This document shows, piece after piece, positions 1 to 9,400 of a stretch of 64,000 nucleotides of DNA. The notes under the pieces were generated by a model. That model searched no databases. It was given only the letters and a program-made list of their open reading frames with translations, and was not told the DNA's origin. The DNA lies in NCBI RefSeq assembly GCF_018736145.1, contig NZ_CP059997.1, positions 7,873,501-7,937,500 of the forward strand, given 5' to 3'. Both the position numbers and the translations under genes were made by a program. The stretch is from Amycolatopsis sp. CA-230715. GTDB lineage: Bacteria > Actinomycetota > Actinomycetes > Mycobacteriales > Pseudonocardiaceae. Each line of letters begins with the position of its first letter. The first letter of the stretch is position 1.

Positions 1-703
1 ACACCTTCTTGTACGGGCAGCCGGTGACGCACATGCGCCAGCCCCGGCACTGGTCCTGGTCGACCAGGACGATCCCGTCCTCCTCGCGCTTGTACATCGC
101 GCCGGACGGGCAGCTCGCCACGCACGCCGGGTTGAGGCAGTGCTCGCAGATGCGCGGCAGGTAGAACATGAAGCTCTGCTCGAACTCGTACTTGATCTCC
201 ACGCCGAGCTGGTCGCGCAGCTTCTGGGCGATCGGGTCGGCGATCCCGTGCTCGGTCGAGCCGCCGAGGTCGTCGTCCCAGTTCGGTCCCCAGCCCGGTT
301 GCGTGGGATCGCCGGTGATCGCTGACTTCGGCGCCGCGGTGGGCACGTCGTCGCCGAGCGGCGCTTCGATCAGCGTCGCGTACTCATACGTCCACGGCTC
401 GTAGTAGTCGCTGATCTCGGGCAGGTGGGGATTGGCGAACACGGACGCGAGCCGTTTGAACCGGCCACCCGCGCGGAGCTTCAGGCGGCCGGACTTCGTC
501 CGCTCCCAGCCGCCCTGCCACCGGTCCTGGTCCTCGTAGCGGCGCGGATATCCTTGCCCCGGCCGGGTTTCCACGTTGTTGAACCAGGCGTACTCGGTGC
601 CGGCGCGGTTCGTCCACGCCTGCTTGCAGGTCACCGAGCAGGTGTGGCAGCCGATGCACTTGTCCAGGTTCATCACCATGGCCAGTTGCGCGAGTACCCG
701 CAT
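1..703 (-). CDS. narH: Respiratory nitrate reductase beta subunit (partial, N-terminal part)
   Basis: This is the iron-sulfur electron-transfer subunit of membrane-bound nitrate reductase. It passes electrons from NarI to NarG on the cytoplasmic face. About 234 residues are present and the C-terminal part lies beyond the window edge. The N-terminus shows the ferredoxin-type motif CIGCHTCSVTC. Further on are CEHCLNPACVASCP and CRGWRMCVTGCP. In the last motif a tryptophan replaces one cysteine, which is the hallmark of the NarH [3Fe-4S] cluster. The ATG (703-701) shares one base with the narG stop codon (TGATG), so the two genes are translationally coupled. narJ and narI should follow outside the window. 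Confidence 0.96.
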   Translation of the reverse strand, partial: MRVLAQLAMVMNLDKCIGCHTCSVTCKQAWTNRAGTEYAWFNNVETRPGQGYPRRYEDQDRWQGGWERTKSGRLKLRAGGRFKRLASVFANPHLPEISDYYEPWTYEYATLIEAPLGDDVPTAAPKSAITGDPTQPGWGPNWDDDLGGSTEHGIADPIAQKLRDQLGVEIKYEFEQSFMFYLPRICEHCLNPACVASCPSGAMYKREEDGIVLVDQDQCRGWRMCVTGCPYKKV

Positions 704-3700
704 CAGTAGGTCACCTCCTGCGCGCGGCGGCGGATCACGGTGACCTCGTCGCGCTGGTTTCCGGTCGGGCCGAGGTAGTTGAAGCCGAAGGAAAGCTGCG
801 CGTACCCGCCGATGAGGTGGGTCGGTTTCATCAGCAGCCTGGTCAGCGAGTTGTGCGTGCCGCCGCGTTTCCCGGTGGCTTCGCTCTTCGGCACGTTCAC
901 CGCGCGATCCTGCGCGTGGTAGAGGAAAACCGTGCCGGTGGGCATCCGGTGCGACACGATCGCCCTCGCCACCACGACTCCGTTGCGGTTCACCGCCTCG
1001 ATCCAGTCGTTGTCGTGCGCGCCGATCGCCTCGGCGTCGGCGGGGCTCATCCAGATCGCCTGCCCACCGCGGGAAAGCGTGAGCATGATCAGGTTGTCCT
1101 GGTAGGTGGAGTGAATGGACCACTTGCTGTGCGGGGTCAGGTACCGCACGGTCACCTCGGCGCCGTGCGGCCCGATCCTCGGTTCGCCGAAGAGCCGGTG
1201 CATGTCCAACGGAGGGCGGTAGACCGGGAGCGCCTCGCCCAGTTCGTGCATCCAGTCGTGGTCGAGAAAGAAGTGCTGGCGGCCGGTGAGGGTGTGCCAC
1301 GGTTTGCGGTGCTCGACGTTGATCACGAACGCCGAGTACCGCCGCCCGCCGCTTTCGCTCCCGGACCACTCCGGGCTGGTGATCACCGCGGCGGGCCGCG
1401 ATCGCGTGTCGGCGAAGGAGATCCGCTTGCCTTCGTGTTCGCTCGCGAGGTGCGCCATCTCGGTGCCGACGCGGTCCTCCAGCGTGCGGAACCCTTGCGT
1501 GGCCAGCCTGCCGTTGGTGGTGCCGGACAGCGCGAGTACCGCGTCCGCGGCGCGGACGTCGGTGTCGACGAGCGGGCGGCCCTTGGCAGGCCCCGATTTC
1601 GCGGTCCCGTTCTTCGCCCGCAGCCAGTCCACTTCGGACCGGACGTCGTAGGTGATGCCCTTCGACGAGGTGCCCAGTTCCTCGAGCAACGGACCGAGCG
1701 TGGCCAGCTTCGCCGCCACGGCGGGATAATCGCGTTCCACCACGGTCAGGTTCGGCATCGTTACCCCCGGAACCGCCTCGACCTCGCCCTCGCGCCAGTC
1801 CCGCACGATCCCGCCCGGCTGAGCCAGTTCGCTCGCGGTGTCGTGCGTCATCGGCGTGGCCACGAGGTCCTTGCGGACGCCGAGGTGCGTCTCGGCGAGC
1901 TCGCTGAACCGCTTCGCGATGGTGTGGAACGCGTCGAAATCCGTTCTGGTCTGCCACGGCGGGCCGACCGCGGCGTTGAACGAGTGCACGAACGGGTGCA
2001 TGTCGGTCGACGACAGGTCGTGCTTCTCGTACCAGGTCGCGGCGGGGAGCACGAGATCGGCGAACAACGTGGTGCTCGTCATCCGGTAGTCCAGTGCCAG
2101 CAACAGGTCGAGCTTGCCCTCCGGCGCTTCGTCGTGCCATTTCACGGTTTTCGGCCGCAGCTCCGGCGGAGCCTCGGCGCCGCGAAGGTTCGCGTCGGTG
2201 CCCAGCAGGTGCCGCAGGAAGTACTCGTGGCCCTTCGCGGAGGAACCGAGCAGGTTGGACCGCCACACGGTGAGCACGCGCGGCCAGTTCTCCGGCGCGT
2301 CGGGATCCTCCGCGGCGAACCCGAGCGTGCCCTCGCGCAGCCGCTCGACGACATGCGCGGCGGGATCGGCGCCCGCGGCCTCGGCCTCGTCGACGAGATC
2401 GAGCGAGCTGGTGTCGAAGGTCGGGAACGACGGCATCCAGCCAAGCCGCGCCGACGTGGCGAGCGTGTCCGCGGCCGCGGTCCCGGCGAGTTTTCCTTGG
2501 GCCAGCGGGGAAGCGAGCGCGTCGTTGCGCACGCCGTCGTAGCGCCACTGCCCGGTGTGCAGGTACCAGTAGGCGGTGCCGATCATCTGGCGCGCCGGAC
2601 GTACCCAATCGGCCGCGCCAGCCAGCGTGGCGTGCCCGGTGAGCGGTCGCACCTTCTCCTGGCCGACGTAGTGCGCCCAGCCGCCGCCGTTGCGGCCCTG
2701 GCACCCGGTCAGCGTCAGCAGCGCCAGGAAGGACCGGTAGATCGTGTCGGAGTGGAACCAGTGGTTGGTGCCCGCGCCCATCAGGATCATGCACCGGCCC
2801 CGCGACGCTTCCGCGGTTTCGGCGAACTCCCTGGCTATCCTGGCCACTCGGGCCGCAGGTACCGAGGTGATCCGCTCCTGCCACGCGGGCGTGCACGGTT
2901 CCTCGGCGTCGTCGTACCCGGACGGCCACGAGCCGGGCAGCGCGTCGCGCCGCACCCCGTACTGGGCGAGCAGCAGGTCGAATACGGTGGTGACCAGCTT
3001 TCCGCCCACCCGCACGGCGGGAACGCCGCGGCGCAGCACCGCGCTTTCCCCGTCGGCGGCGTCAAAACGGGGAAGCAGCACGGTCACGTCGTCGCGGCCC
3101 TCGCTGCCGAGCACGCTCAGCCTCGGCACCACGTCGCCGAGTTCGAGGTTCCAGCGCCCGCGATCGCTGTCGTTCCACCGGAAGCCCGCGGATCCGTTCG
3201 GTACCACCGGTTCGCCGGTGCGGTCGTCGAGCAGGACCGTCTTCCACTCCGGTTGCGCCCCGGTACCGCCGAGATCGGCTTCGGTGAGGAACTTCCCCGG
3301 TACCAGCGCCTCGTCCCGCTCCTCGAGGGTGACCAGGAACGGCAGATCGGTGTACTGGCGGGCGTATTCGGTGAAGTAGGGGACCTGCCGGTCGACGAAG
3401 AACTCCTTCAGCAGCACGTGCCCCATCGCCAGCGCGAGCGCGGCGTCGGTGCCGGGGTGCGGCGCGAGCCATTCGTCGGCGAACTTGGTGTTGTCGGCGT
3501 AGTCGGGCGAGACCACCACGACCTTCTGGCCGCGGTACCGCGCCTCGGCCATCCAGTGCGCGTCCGGCGTGCGGGTCACCGGGACGTTGGATCCCCACAT
3601 CACCAGGTAGGCCGCGTCCCACCAGTCCGCGGACTCCGGCACGTCGGTCTGGTCCCCGAACACCTGCGGCGAGGCCACCGGCAGATCGGCGTACCAGTCG

Positions 3701-4425
3701 TAGAAGGAGAGCATGGGCGCGCCGATCAGCGCCATGAACCGCGAGCCGACCGCGTGCGAGACCATGGACATCGCCGGGATCGGGGAGAACCCGGCGATCC
3801 GGTCCGGCCCCCTGGTCGCGATGGTGTGCACGTGCGCGGCCGCGGCCATCTCGGCCGCCTCGTCCCAGGACACCCTGACCAGCCCGCCCTTGCCGCGTGC
3901 GCGCTGGTAGCTCCACCGTTTCACCGGATCGTCCACAACGGACGCCCAGGCGAGCACGGGATCGCCGAGGCGGCGGAGCGCGTCGCGGTACATCTCGACG
4001 AGCACGCCGCGCGCGTACGGGAACCGCACGCGGGTGGGAGAGTAGGAATACCAGGAAAATGAGGCGCCGCGCGGACATCCCCTTGGCTCGTATTCGGGGC
4101 TGTCCGGGCCCACCGAAGGGTAGTCGGGGTCCTGGCTCTCCCAGGTGATGATGCCGTCCGACACGTACACCTTCCACCGGCACGAGCCCGTGCAGTTCAC
4201 CCCGTGCGTGGACGGGACGACCTTGTCGTGGCTCCAGCGGTCCCGGTAGAACGCGTCGCCGTCGCGGCCGCCGACCCGGTGGATGGCGTGCAGATCGGCC
4301 GAGCTTTCCGCGCGGGTGAGGTACCGGCCGAGCCGGAGCAGGGCGTCCGAAGCGCGGTCGTCGAGTGCGGTGGCGACTTTTCCGGCTCGCCCGGTGATGC
4401 GACCAGCCAATTCTTTGGCCTCCAT
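703..4425 (-). CDS. narG: Respiratory nitrate reductase alpha (molybdenum) subunit
   Basis: This is the catalytic subunit, reducing nitrate to nitrite at a Mo-bis-MGD centre. The 1240-residue product reads nearly colinearly with mycobacterial NarG (about 1230 aa). Near the N-terminus HGVNCTGSC supplies the His/Cys ligands of the FS0 cluster, and YDWYADLPVASPQ contains the Mo-ligand aspartate. It ends in GPTGNQRDEVTVIRRRAQEV, as in other actinobacterial NarG. I chose the ATG at 4425 (MEAKELAG...) because the reading frame upstream of it has no family similarity, although a longer start at 4554 is open. No strong Shine-Dalgarno sequence precedes 4425, so the start is less sure than the identity. 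Confidence 0.96.
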   Translation of the reverse strand: MEAKELAGRITGRAGKVATALDDRASDALLRLGRYLTRAESSADLHAIHRVGGRDGDAFYRDRWSHDKVVPSTHGVNCTGSCRWKVYVSDGIITWESQDPDYPSVGPDSPEYEPRGCPRGASFSWYSYSPTRVRFPYARGVLVEMYRDALRRLGDPVLAWASVVDDPVKRWSYQRARGKGGLVRVSWDEAAEMAAAAHVHTIATRGPDRIAGFSPIPAMSMVSHAVGSRFMALIGAPMLSFYDWYADLPVASPQVFGDQTDVPESADWWDAAYLVMWGSNVPVTRTPDAHWMAEARYRGQKVVVVSPDYADNTKFADEWLAPHPGTDAALALAMGHVLLKEFFVDRQVPYFTEYARQYTDLPFLVTLEERDEALVPGKFLTEADLGGTGAQPEWKTVLLDDRTGEPVVPNGSAGFRWNDSDRGRWNLELGDVVPRLSVLGSEGRDDVTVLLPRFDAADGESAVLRRGVPAVRVGGKLVTTVFDLLLAQYGVRRDALPGSWPSGYDDAEEPCTPAWQERITSVPAARVARIAREFAETAEASRGRCMILMGAGTNHWFHSDTIYRSFLALLTLTGCQGRNGGGWAHYVGQEKVRPLTGHATLAGAADWVRPARQMIGTAYWYLHTGQWRYDGVRNDALASPLAQGKLAGTAAADTLATSARLGWMPSFPTFDTSSLDLVDEAEAAGADPAAHVVERLREGTLGFAAEDPDAPENWPRVLTVWRSNLLGSSAKGHEYFLRHLLGTDANLRGAEAPPELRPKTVKWHDEAPEGKLDLLLALDYRMTSTTLFADLVLPAATWYEKHDLSSTDMHPFVHSFNAAVGPPWQTRTDFDAFHTIAKRFSELAETHLGVRKDLVATPMTHDTASELAQPGGIVRDWREGEVEAVPGVTMPNLTVVERDYPAVAAKLATLGPLLEELGTSSKGITYDVRSEVDWLRAKNGTAKSGPAKGRPLVDTDVRAADAVLALSGTTNGRLATQGFRTLEDRVGTEMAHLASEHEGKRISFADTRSRPAAVITSPEWSGSESGGRRYSAFVINVEHRKPWHTLTGRQHFFLDHDWMHELGEALPVYRPPLDMHRLFGEPRIGPHGAEVTVRYLTPHSKWSIHSTYQDNLIMLTLSRGGQAIWMSPADAEAIGAHDNDWIEAVNRNGVVVARAIVSHRMPTGTVFLYHAQDRAVNVPKSEATGKRGGTHNSLTRLLMKPTHLIGGYAQLSFGFNYLGPTGNQRDEVTVIRRRAQEVTY

Positions 4426-4619
4426 CGAAATGAACGCGATGAATGAGCCCGACCGGATGTGCGAATTCGGCCGGGTGCAGTAGGGGAACACTTCGACTGT
4501 AGCGCGGTTGACGGATGGTTCGCCGCCGGGGCGGGCAAGTGCGGCGCGGTTCACTCGAAACGACCATGCATTTCGGGGATCTTGTGCGGGCTTGTCCGAA
4601 ATGGTCTGAAAAGCACTTC

Positions 4620-4645
4620 GGTAAGTATGGGTAGGGGTACTTACC
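4620..4645. promoter_or_regulatory. Inverted repeat in the narG leader/promoter region
   Basis: Perfect 8-bp arms GGTAAGTA and TACTTACC flank a 10-nt purine-rich spacer, about 195 bp upstream of the narG ATG and inside the AT-richest part of the gap. The spacing suits a dimeric regulator. The regulator is unknown. Confidence 0.45.
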
Positions 4646-4750
4646 TAAATTTCCCGTTAATAAACAAAAGTGCAGTGGAATATGTCCGGGCGTCGCGCGC
4701 GGGAAGAAGGGTTGCCGAAGGGCGCCGCGGGTGACAGGCGGCGGCGAAGA

Positions 4751-4784
4751 CTGTTGCCGTAGGGCAACAGTTAGCGTAGGGCAA
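4751..4784. promoter_or_regulatory. Candidate operator: perfect palindrome plus degenerate second copy
   Basis: CTGTTGCC-GTAG-GGCAACAG (4751-4770) is a perfect 8-bp-arm palindrome. Its right half, GTAGGGCAA, recurs at 4776-4784, 17 bp downstream, which gives a tandem site. A TTGC...GCAA core is common for MarR-family regulators, and a marR gene ends about 100 bp away. The marR-to-site link is inference. Confidence 0.5.
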
Positions 4785-4799
4785 TGGTTCGGGGCGGGT

Positions 4800-4821
4800 C
4801 GATCACCCCGTGGGGTGATCG
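4800..4821 (-). terminator. GC-rich palindrome after marR; possible terminator
   Basis: CGATCACCCC and its reverse complement GGGGTGATCG form a 22-bp palindrome 49 bp past the marR stop. There is no T-run, but many actinobacterial hairpin terminators lack one. The very short loop means it could equally be an operator. Confidence 0.4.
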
Positions 4822-4869
4822 GAAGCTCACACCTCGTCACCGGTGGAAGGGATGCCGCGCCCGGAACTG

Positions 4870-5328
4870 TCAGGGGTGTGAGAGGTGTAGTCCGCTCGCG
4901 TCGGCGAACGAGCGCAAGGCGCGTGCGACGGTCGCTCGCCGTGCCGGGGGCAGCTCCGCCATGACCGCGCGCAGCTGCCGCAGCCGCGCGGTGTTCACCT
5001 GGTCGAGCAGGCGCCTGCCCGCGGCCGAGATGCGCAGCAGCACCTCGCGCCTGCTCGCCGGGGACGTCCGGCGCAGGACCAGCCCCGCGTCGACGAGCTT
5101 GGCGCAGAGCCTGCTGGTCGCCGACGGCACGATGCCGAGCAACTCGGCGAGATCCCCCAGATTGGTTTCGCCGTGCTCGTCGAGCAGGGTCAGCGTCCGC
5201 AACTGCGCGGGCGACACCGCGTCCGCGGCCGCGGACGTCGCGCGGACGGACACCGCGACCATCACCTTCGCGGCGGCCAGCAGCGCCGCGTCCTCCTCCG
5301 CGGACCCCGCCGCGCGCTGATCGCCCAT
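4870..5328 (-). CDS. MarR-family transcriptional regulator
   Basis: This 152-residue winged-helix repressor-type protein starts MGDQRAAGSAEED. Helices typical of MarR follow, with the recognition region around LGDLAELLGIVPSATSRLCAKL and the wing around LVLRRTSPASRREVLLRIS. The length is normal for the family. It sits on the same strand between the dapF-like gene and narG, so it may control either the poly(amino acid) cassette or narGH. A palindromic candidate operator lies downstream at 4751-4770. Repeat sequences fill the gap to dapF, which suggests that marR has its own promoter. The ligand cannot be predicted. Confidence 0.88.
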   Translation of the reverse strand: MGDQRAAGSAEEDAALLAAAKVMVAVSVRATSAAADAVSPAQLRTLTLLDEHGETNLGDLAELLGIVPSATSRLCAKLVDAGLVLRRTSPASRREVLLRISAAGRRLLDQVNTARLRQLRAVMAELPPARRATVARALRSFADASGLHLSHP

Positions 5329-5410
5329 CCGGACACAGTAGGCGAACGGCGGGGTGGCCGCGCTGCGAGCAGCCTGCCGTGGCAAGCGAGCCCGGCCAGA
5401 TGCGCTCCGA

Positions 5411-5520
5411 GGGTGGCCTTCGGGCGTGCTGTCGCCCCCTTCCCTTGTCCTGCAAGGAGTTTTCTTGCTGTGAAGGTGGCTTTCGGGGCATCTACTGCCC
5501 CGAAGGTCACTTTCGGGGCG
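5411..5520. repeat. Intergenic palindromic repeat family, locus 1
   Basis: The marR/dapF gap carries units of a GC-rich palindrome. CCCCGAAGGTCACTTTCGGGG lies at 5498-5518, preceded by a diverged, inverted-style unit (GGTGGCTTTCGGGGCA...) at 5475-5490 and a weaker one near 5411-5424. The 24 bp at 5497-5520 are identical to 23914-23937 at the second locus. The arrangement resembles REP/BIME-type elements in transcribed intergenic DNA. Confidence 0.75.
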
Positions 5521-5546
5521 TGAGCCCGCCGCCTGCCGGGGGAGTG

Positions 5547-6413
5547 CTATCGGTCGAGTGCGTCGAAGAGGTAGCCGGTGGTGCCGCTGATGACGAGCCC
5601 GTGGCCGTTCTCCTCGACGGTCATGTCGCCGCCCAGCGTGGTGACCGTGACCGGGAACGGCATGTCCCACGCGCGGTGCGCGACGTAGGCCGTGCCGCCG
5701 ACCCCGGTGCCGCAGGCGAGGGTCTCGTCCTCGGTCCCCGGCTCGTAGGTGCGGATGGCGATCCGGTCGCCGTGCCGGTGCGCGAAGTCGACGTGCAGTC
5801 CTTCGGGGTGGTTGAGGCGGAGGCAGAGCTCGTGGTCGAAGCGCAGTGCCGCGCCACGGGTCTTGACGTCGACCGCGTCGAGGTCGTCGACGTCGAGGAC
5901 GAGGTGCGGCAGCCCGCTGAAGACGAACCACCGGTCCTCCTCGACGCGGCGGAACTCGCGTCCGTGCCCGAGCGCGACCCTGATCCGGCCGTCGGCGGCC
6001 GACACCCATTTGAGGCCGTCGTCGGTGGCGATGAAATCTTCCTCCTGGCTGATGTGGTTCCGTTCGGCGCAGTAGCGCGTCGAGCACCGCAACGCGTTCC
6101 CGCACATCTGGGAATGCATTCCGTCGCCTTCGAAGTAGGTCATCCGCACGGGTCTGGACGCGGTCGAGAGGAAGGCGATCCCGTCCACCCTGATCGCGGT
6201 GAAGCTCCGGCACAGTGCACGCGCCAGCTCCCCATTTATGTCGTTTTCGGACAGTCCACTGCGGACGGTGTCCACGACGAGGATCGTGTTCCCGTTGCCG
6301 TGCATGAGGGCGAACCGCACGCGGTCCAGCTCGATCCCGCACGCCGTCCGCTGCCGCAGGGCGTGGTAGTCGGCGTCGAGCGTGTCGTTGTCGAGTTTGA
6401 GGGTGGTGGTCAT
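5547..6413 (-). CDS. DapF-family PLP-independent amino-acid epimerase
   Basis: This 288-residue protein has the two-fold diaminopimelate epimerase architecture. The catalytic cysteine pair is intact: Cys104 in MCGNALRC and Cys234 in LACGTGVGG. The N-terminal HGNGNTILVVD replaces the usual GNGNDF, and YEPGTEDET precedes the second cysteine. The family interconverts LL- and meso-DAP by a two-base thiol mechanism. Its place as the last gene of a lysC/aminotransferase/Pls cassette, 26 bp after pls and with GGAGG before the ATG, argues for a dedicated role. I infer epimerisation of 2,4-diaminobutyrate, giving D-monomer. A second housekeeping-type DapF remains possible. Confidence 0.85.
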   Translation of the reverse strand: MTTTLKLDNDTLDADYHALRQRTACGIELDRVRFALMHGNGNTILVVDTVRSGLSENDINGELARALCRSFTAIRVDGIAFLSTASRPVRMTYFEGDGMHSQMCGNALRCSTRYCAERNHISQEEDFIATDDGLKWVSAADGRIRVALGHGREFRRVEEDRWFVFSGLPHLVLDVDDLDAVDVKTRGAALRFDHELCLRLNHPEGLHVDFAHRHGDRIAIRTYEPGTEDETLACGTGVGGTAYVAHRAWDMPFPVTVTTLGGDMTVEENGHGLVISGTTGYLFDALDR

Positions 6414-6439
6414 CCTGGTTTCCTCCGCATTCGGGATGG

Positions 6440-9400
6440 TCACAGCGGGCGCGCGGGAATTCCGCGCCACGCACTGGTGTCGGGGAGGGTTTCGCCCTTC
6501 ATCACCAGCGAATCCGCGTCGAGGAACGATCCGGCGGAGGCTTGGGCGTCGTAGAGGATCACGGCGTGGCTGCCGACCGAGGCGCCCGCACCCGCCTTCG
6601 AATACGACATCTTCATCACCCTGTCCTCGAACAGGTGCGTCTGGAGATCCGCTTCCTGGCCGATCATCGCGTCGTCGCCGATCTCGTTCAGGTCGAACTC
6701 GGTGAAGGACACGGTGTTGAGCCAGACGCGGCGACCCACCTTGATGCCGAGCAGCCGCACCAGCGGGCAGATCCACGGCGTGCCGGTGAAGTTCCCGATG
6801 AGTCCGGGCACCGCGACCGCCTCGTACAGGCCGGTGATCAGCTCGGTGCCGCGGACCCAGGTGCCCCAGTAGGGTTCGGTCCTCGGGCGGTACCTGCCCA
6901 TCACGATCCACTTGAGCGCGACGACCACCAGGGTGGCCGCCAGCCCGACGGTCAGCGTGATCGCGGGCAGCAGCGCGACCACGGCCAGCGGCGGGAGGTG
7001 CGCGAACAGCTGCGCCATCGCGTAGAGGCCGGCGAACGTGCCGAGCGTGGTGAGCATGGACGGCAGGAAGACGCGGAACAGTTCGAGGAACAACCTGCTC
7101 GCCACCAGGCCCGGCGTGGGGGCGTAGGTCAGCTTTTCGGGGAACTTGGCGCTGAGCTGGCGGCGCGGCAGGAAGAACGACGGCGAGCCGAGCCAGGTGG
7201 TTTCCGGTTCCATCGGCTTGTCCGGTGGTACGGACATGACCCCGAGCAGGCTGTTGTCGCCCATCTTCGCGCCACCCGGTACCAGCGCGACGTTGCCGAC
7301 GAAGCCCCGGTCGCCCAGCTCGGCGTGGTGCAGCGCGACCCGGCCGCGGTGGTAGACGGCGGGGGCGATCACCACGCCGCCCGCGAGGAAGCACTGGTCA
7401 CCGAACCGGGCGAGGTCGACGTTGAGGTAGGTCGGCACGGCCACCTCGCACCACTTGCCCATGCGCAGCCCGAGCGCGCGCAGGAACGGGATGGCGTACA
7501 GCGTGCAGAAGATGGTGCGGATCTGCGCCACGATCTGGTCGAGTAGCCGGTTGGACAGCCACAGCCGCAGGCCGAAGGCGCCGCGGTCGGAGTAGACGCC
7601 GGGCCGGACCCTCGGCAGCACCGCGCGCTTGCACGCGATCAGCAGCGCGGAGGCGACCAGCACGAGCGCCGGTCCGGCGAGGGCGACGCTGGCCACCGCG
7701 AAGCCGATGCCGCCGCCGTTGAGTGCGCCCACCACGATCGCGCCGCTGGGGATCAGCAGCAGCGTCGGCAGCAGGAGCAGCAGCAGGCTCGCGGCGACGT
7801 ACCCGGTGATGACCGACGCGCGCCAGCGGCGGGTGTCGGGGCTTTCGGCCATGGTGGCCAGCAGCGCTGGCACCGCGGGAAGGCGCCGCAACGGCACGCC
7901 GGCCCAGTGCTCGCCCGAGGGCACGCGGTGGTCGGCGTGCACGAGGGACTGGTGGCCGACCGTGGCGTTCGCCCCGATCTCCGCACCCGCCAGCACGGCG
8001 GTGTTCGTGCCGACGTGGACACCGTCGCCGATCCGGACGGGGGCGAGCCGGAGCCGCCCGCCGTCCACGACGAAGGTCTCGATGCGCGCCTTGTCGCCCA
8101 TGCTCACGTCGTCACCGATTTCGACGAACTTCGGCAGGCCGATCATCGGGCTGGAGAGCTGGCAGCGCTTGCCGATCTTCGCGCCCATCAGGCGCAGGTA
8201 CGGGGTGAGCAACGGGGACCCCGCGAGCATCGGAAGCGGTGCGAGCGCGGCGATCCTGGCGTAGAACCAGAAACGCAGGTAGGTCAGCCCCCACAGCGGG
8301 TACCAGCCGGGCCGGATGCCCGCCAGCACCAGCCGGCAGCCCAGCACCGGCAGGGCGAACGTGGTGGCCAGGAACCAGCCGATCCAGACCGGGACGAGGG
8401 TGCCGAGGTCGAGGCTGTTCATGGCGGTCGCCACGCTGGTGCCGGGTGCCAGCCCGGCGCCGACCTTGCCCAGCGCGAAGAACAGCAACGCCAGCGTGGG
8501 CGCGGACATCACCAGCAGCCAGCCGTACAGCAGCACGAACTGGGCGAGGCCGCAGGCCCATACGCGCAGCGACGAGTGCCGGATCGGCTCCGGTGTCCCC
8601 GTTGCGCTGCGGTCGGCGGTGATCGAGGCGGTGGCGAGGTCCGTTTCGACGTACTTGGCGAGATCTCGCACGGTCGGGTTGGCGTACACGTCTTCCATCG
8701 CCAGCCCCCGCATGGCGGGTAGTTCGCGCAGCCGCGACACGAGGCGGGCCGCGGTGAGGGAATGCCCGCCCAGATCGCAGAAGAAGTCCGCCGCCACTGA
8801 CACCTCCGGCTGGTCGAGGACCTGCGCGTAGGCTTCGGCGAGTTCGGTTTCCAGCTTTCCCTCCGGCGGCACGTGCGCGCCGGCGACCGAGCCGAGCGGT
8901 CGTGACGACGGCGCCGGGAGCGCCGCGCGGTTCACCTTGTCCGCCGCCAGCAAGGGAAACCGGTCGAGCACTTCGAGGAACGACGGGATCATGTACGACG
9001 GCAGCCGCTGCCGCAGGGTCGCGTGCAGCCGTCCGCGCAGCTCTTCGTGTTCGGGGTCGGTCCCGTCGGGGGAGCGGAGCGTGAGGTAGCCGACGAGATG
9101 CGGCACCCCGTCCCGGTCGAGCGTGGTGACGACAGCGTTCTCGACGGCGGCGTCGTCGCGGAGAACCTGTTCGATTTCGCCGAGTTCGATGCGGTAGCCC
9201 CGGATCTTGACCTGGGTGTCCATCCGGCCGAGGAACTCGTATTCGCGCTCGGGCGTGCGCCTGCCGAGGTCACCGGTGCGGTAGATCCTCGGCACCTCGG
9301 CGCGGTCCCGCGCGACGGGGTTGGGGATGAACCGCTCCGCGGTCAGTTCGGCCCGGTTCAGGTAGCCGATGCCGACGCCGGGGCCGCCGATGCAGATTTC

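Larger units (their letters stand above)
4426..4869. other. narG upstream region with four inverted repeats
   Basis: This 444-bp gap between the marR stop and narG holds no convincing gene. It is locally AT-richer around 4610-4680 and contains four perfect inverted repeats. These are CATTTCGG/CCGAAATG (4569-4603, 19-nt spacing), GGTAAGTA/TACTTACC (4620-4645, 10-nt spacing), CTGTTGCC/GGCAACAG (4751-4770, 4-nt spacing) and a 10-bp-arm palindrome at 4800-4821. The narG promoter must lie here. I could not fit a clear DevR or GlnR consensus to any of the four. Confidence 0.7.

Noticed and set aside
817..4062. 1081-codon open frame on the plus strand inside narG
   Set aside because: It is antisense to a gene with clear NarG homology. 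The product is Arg/His/Gly/Pro-rich, as expected from a GC-rich shadow frame.
703..4554. Longer narG start (43 extra residues) at 4554
   Set aside because: The extra N-terminus has no similarity to NarG, and the shorter start gives the normal family length.
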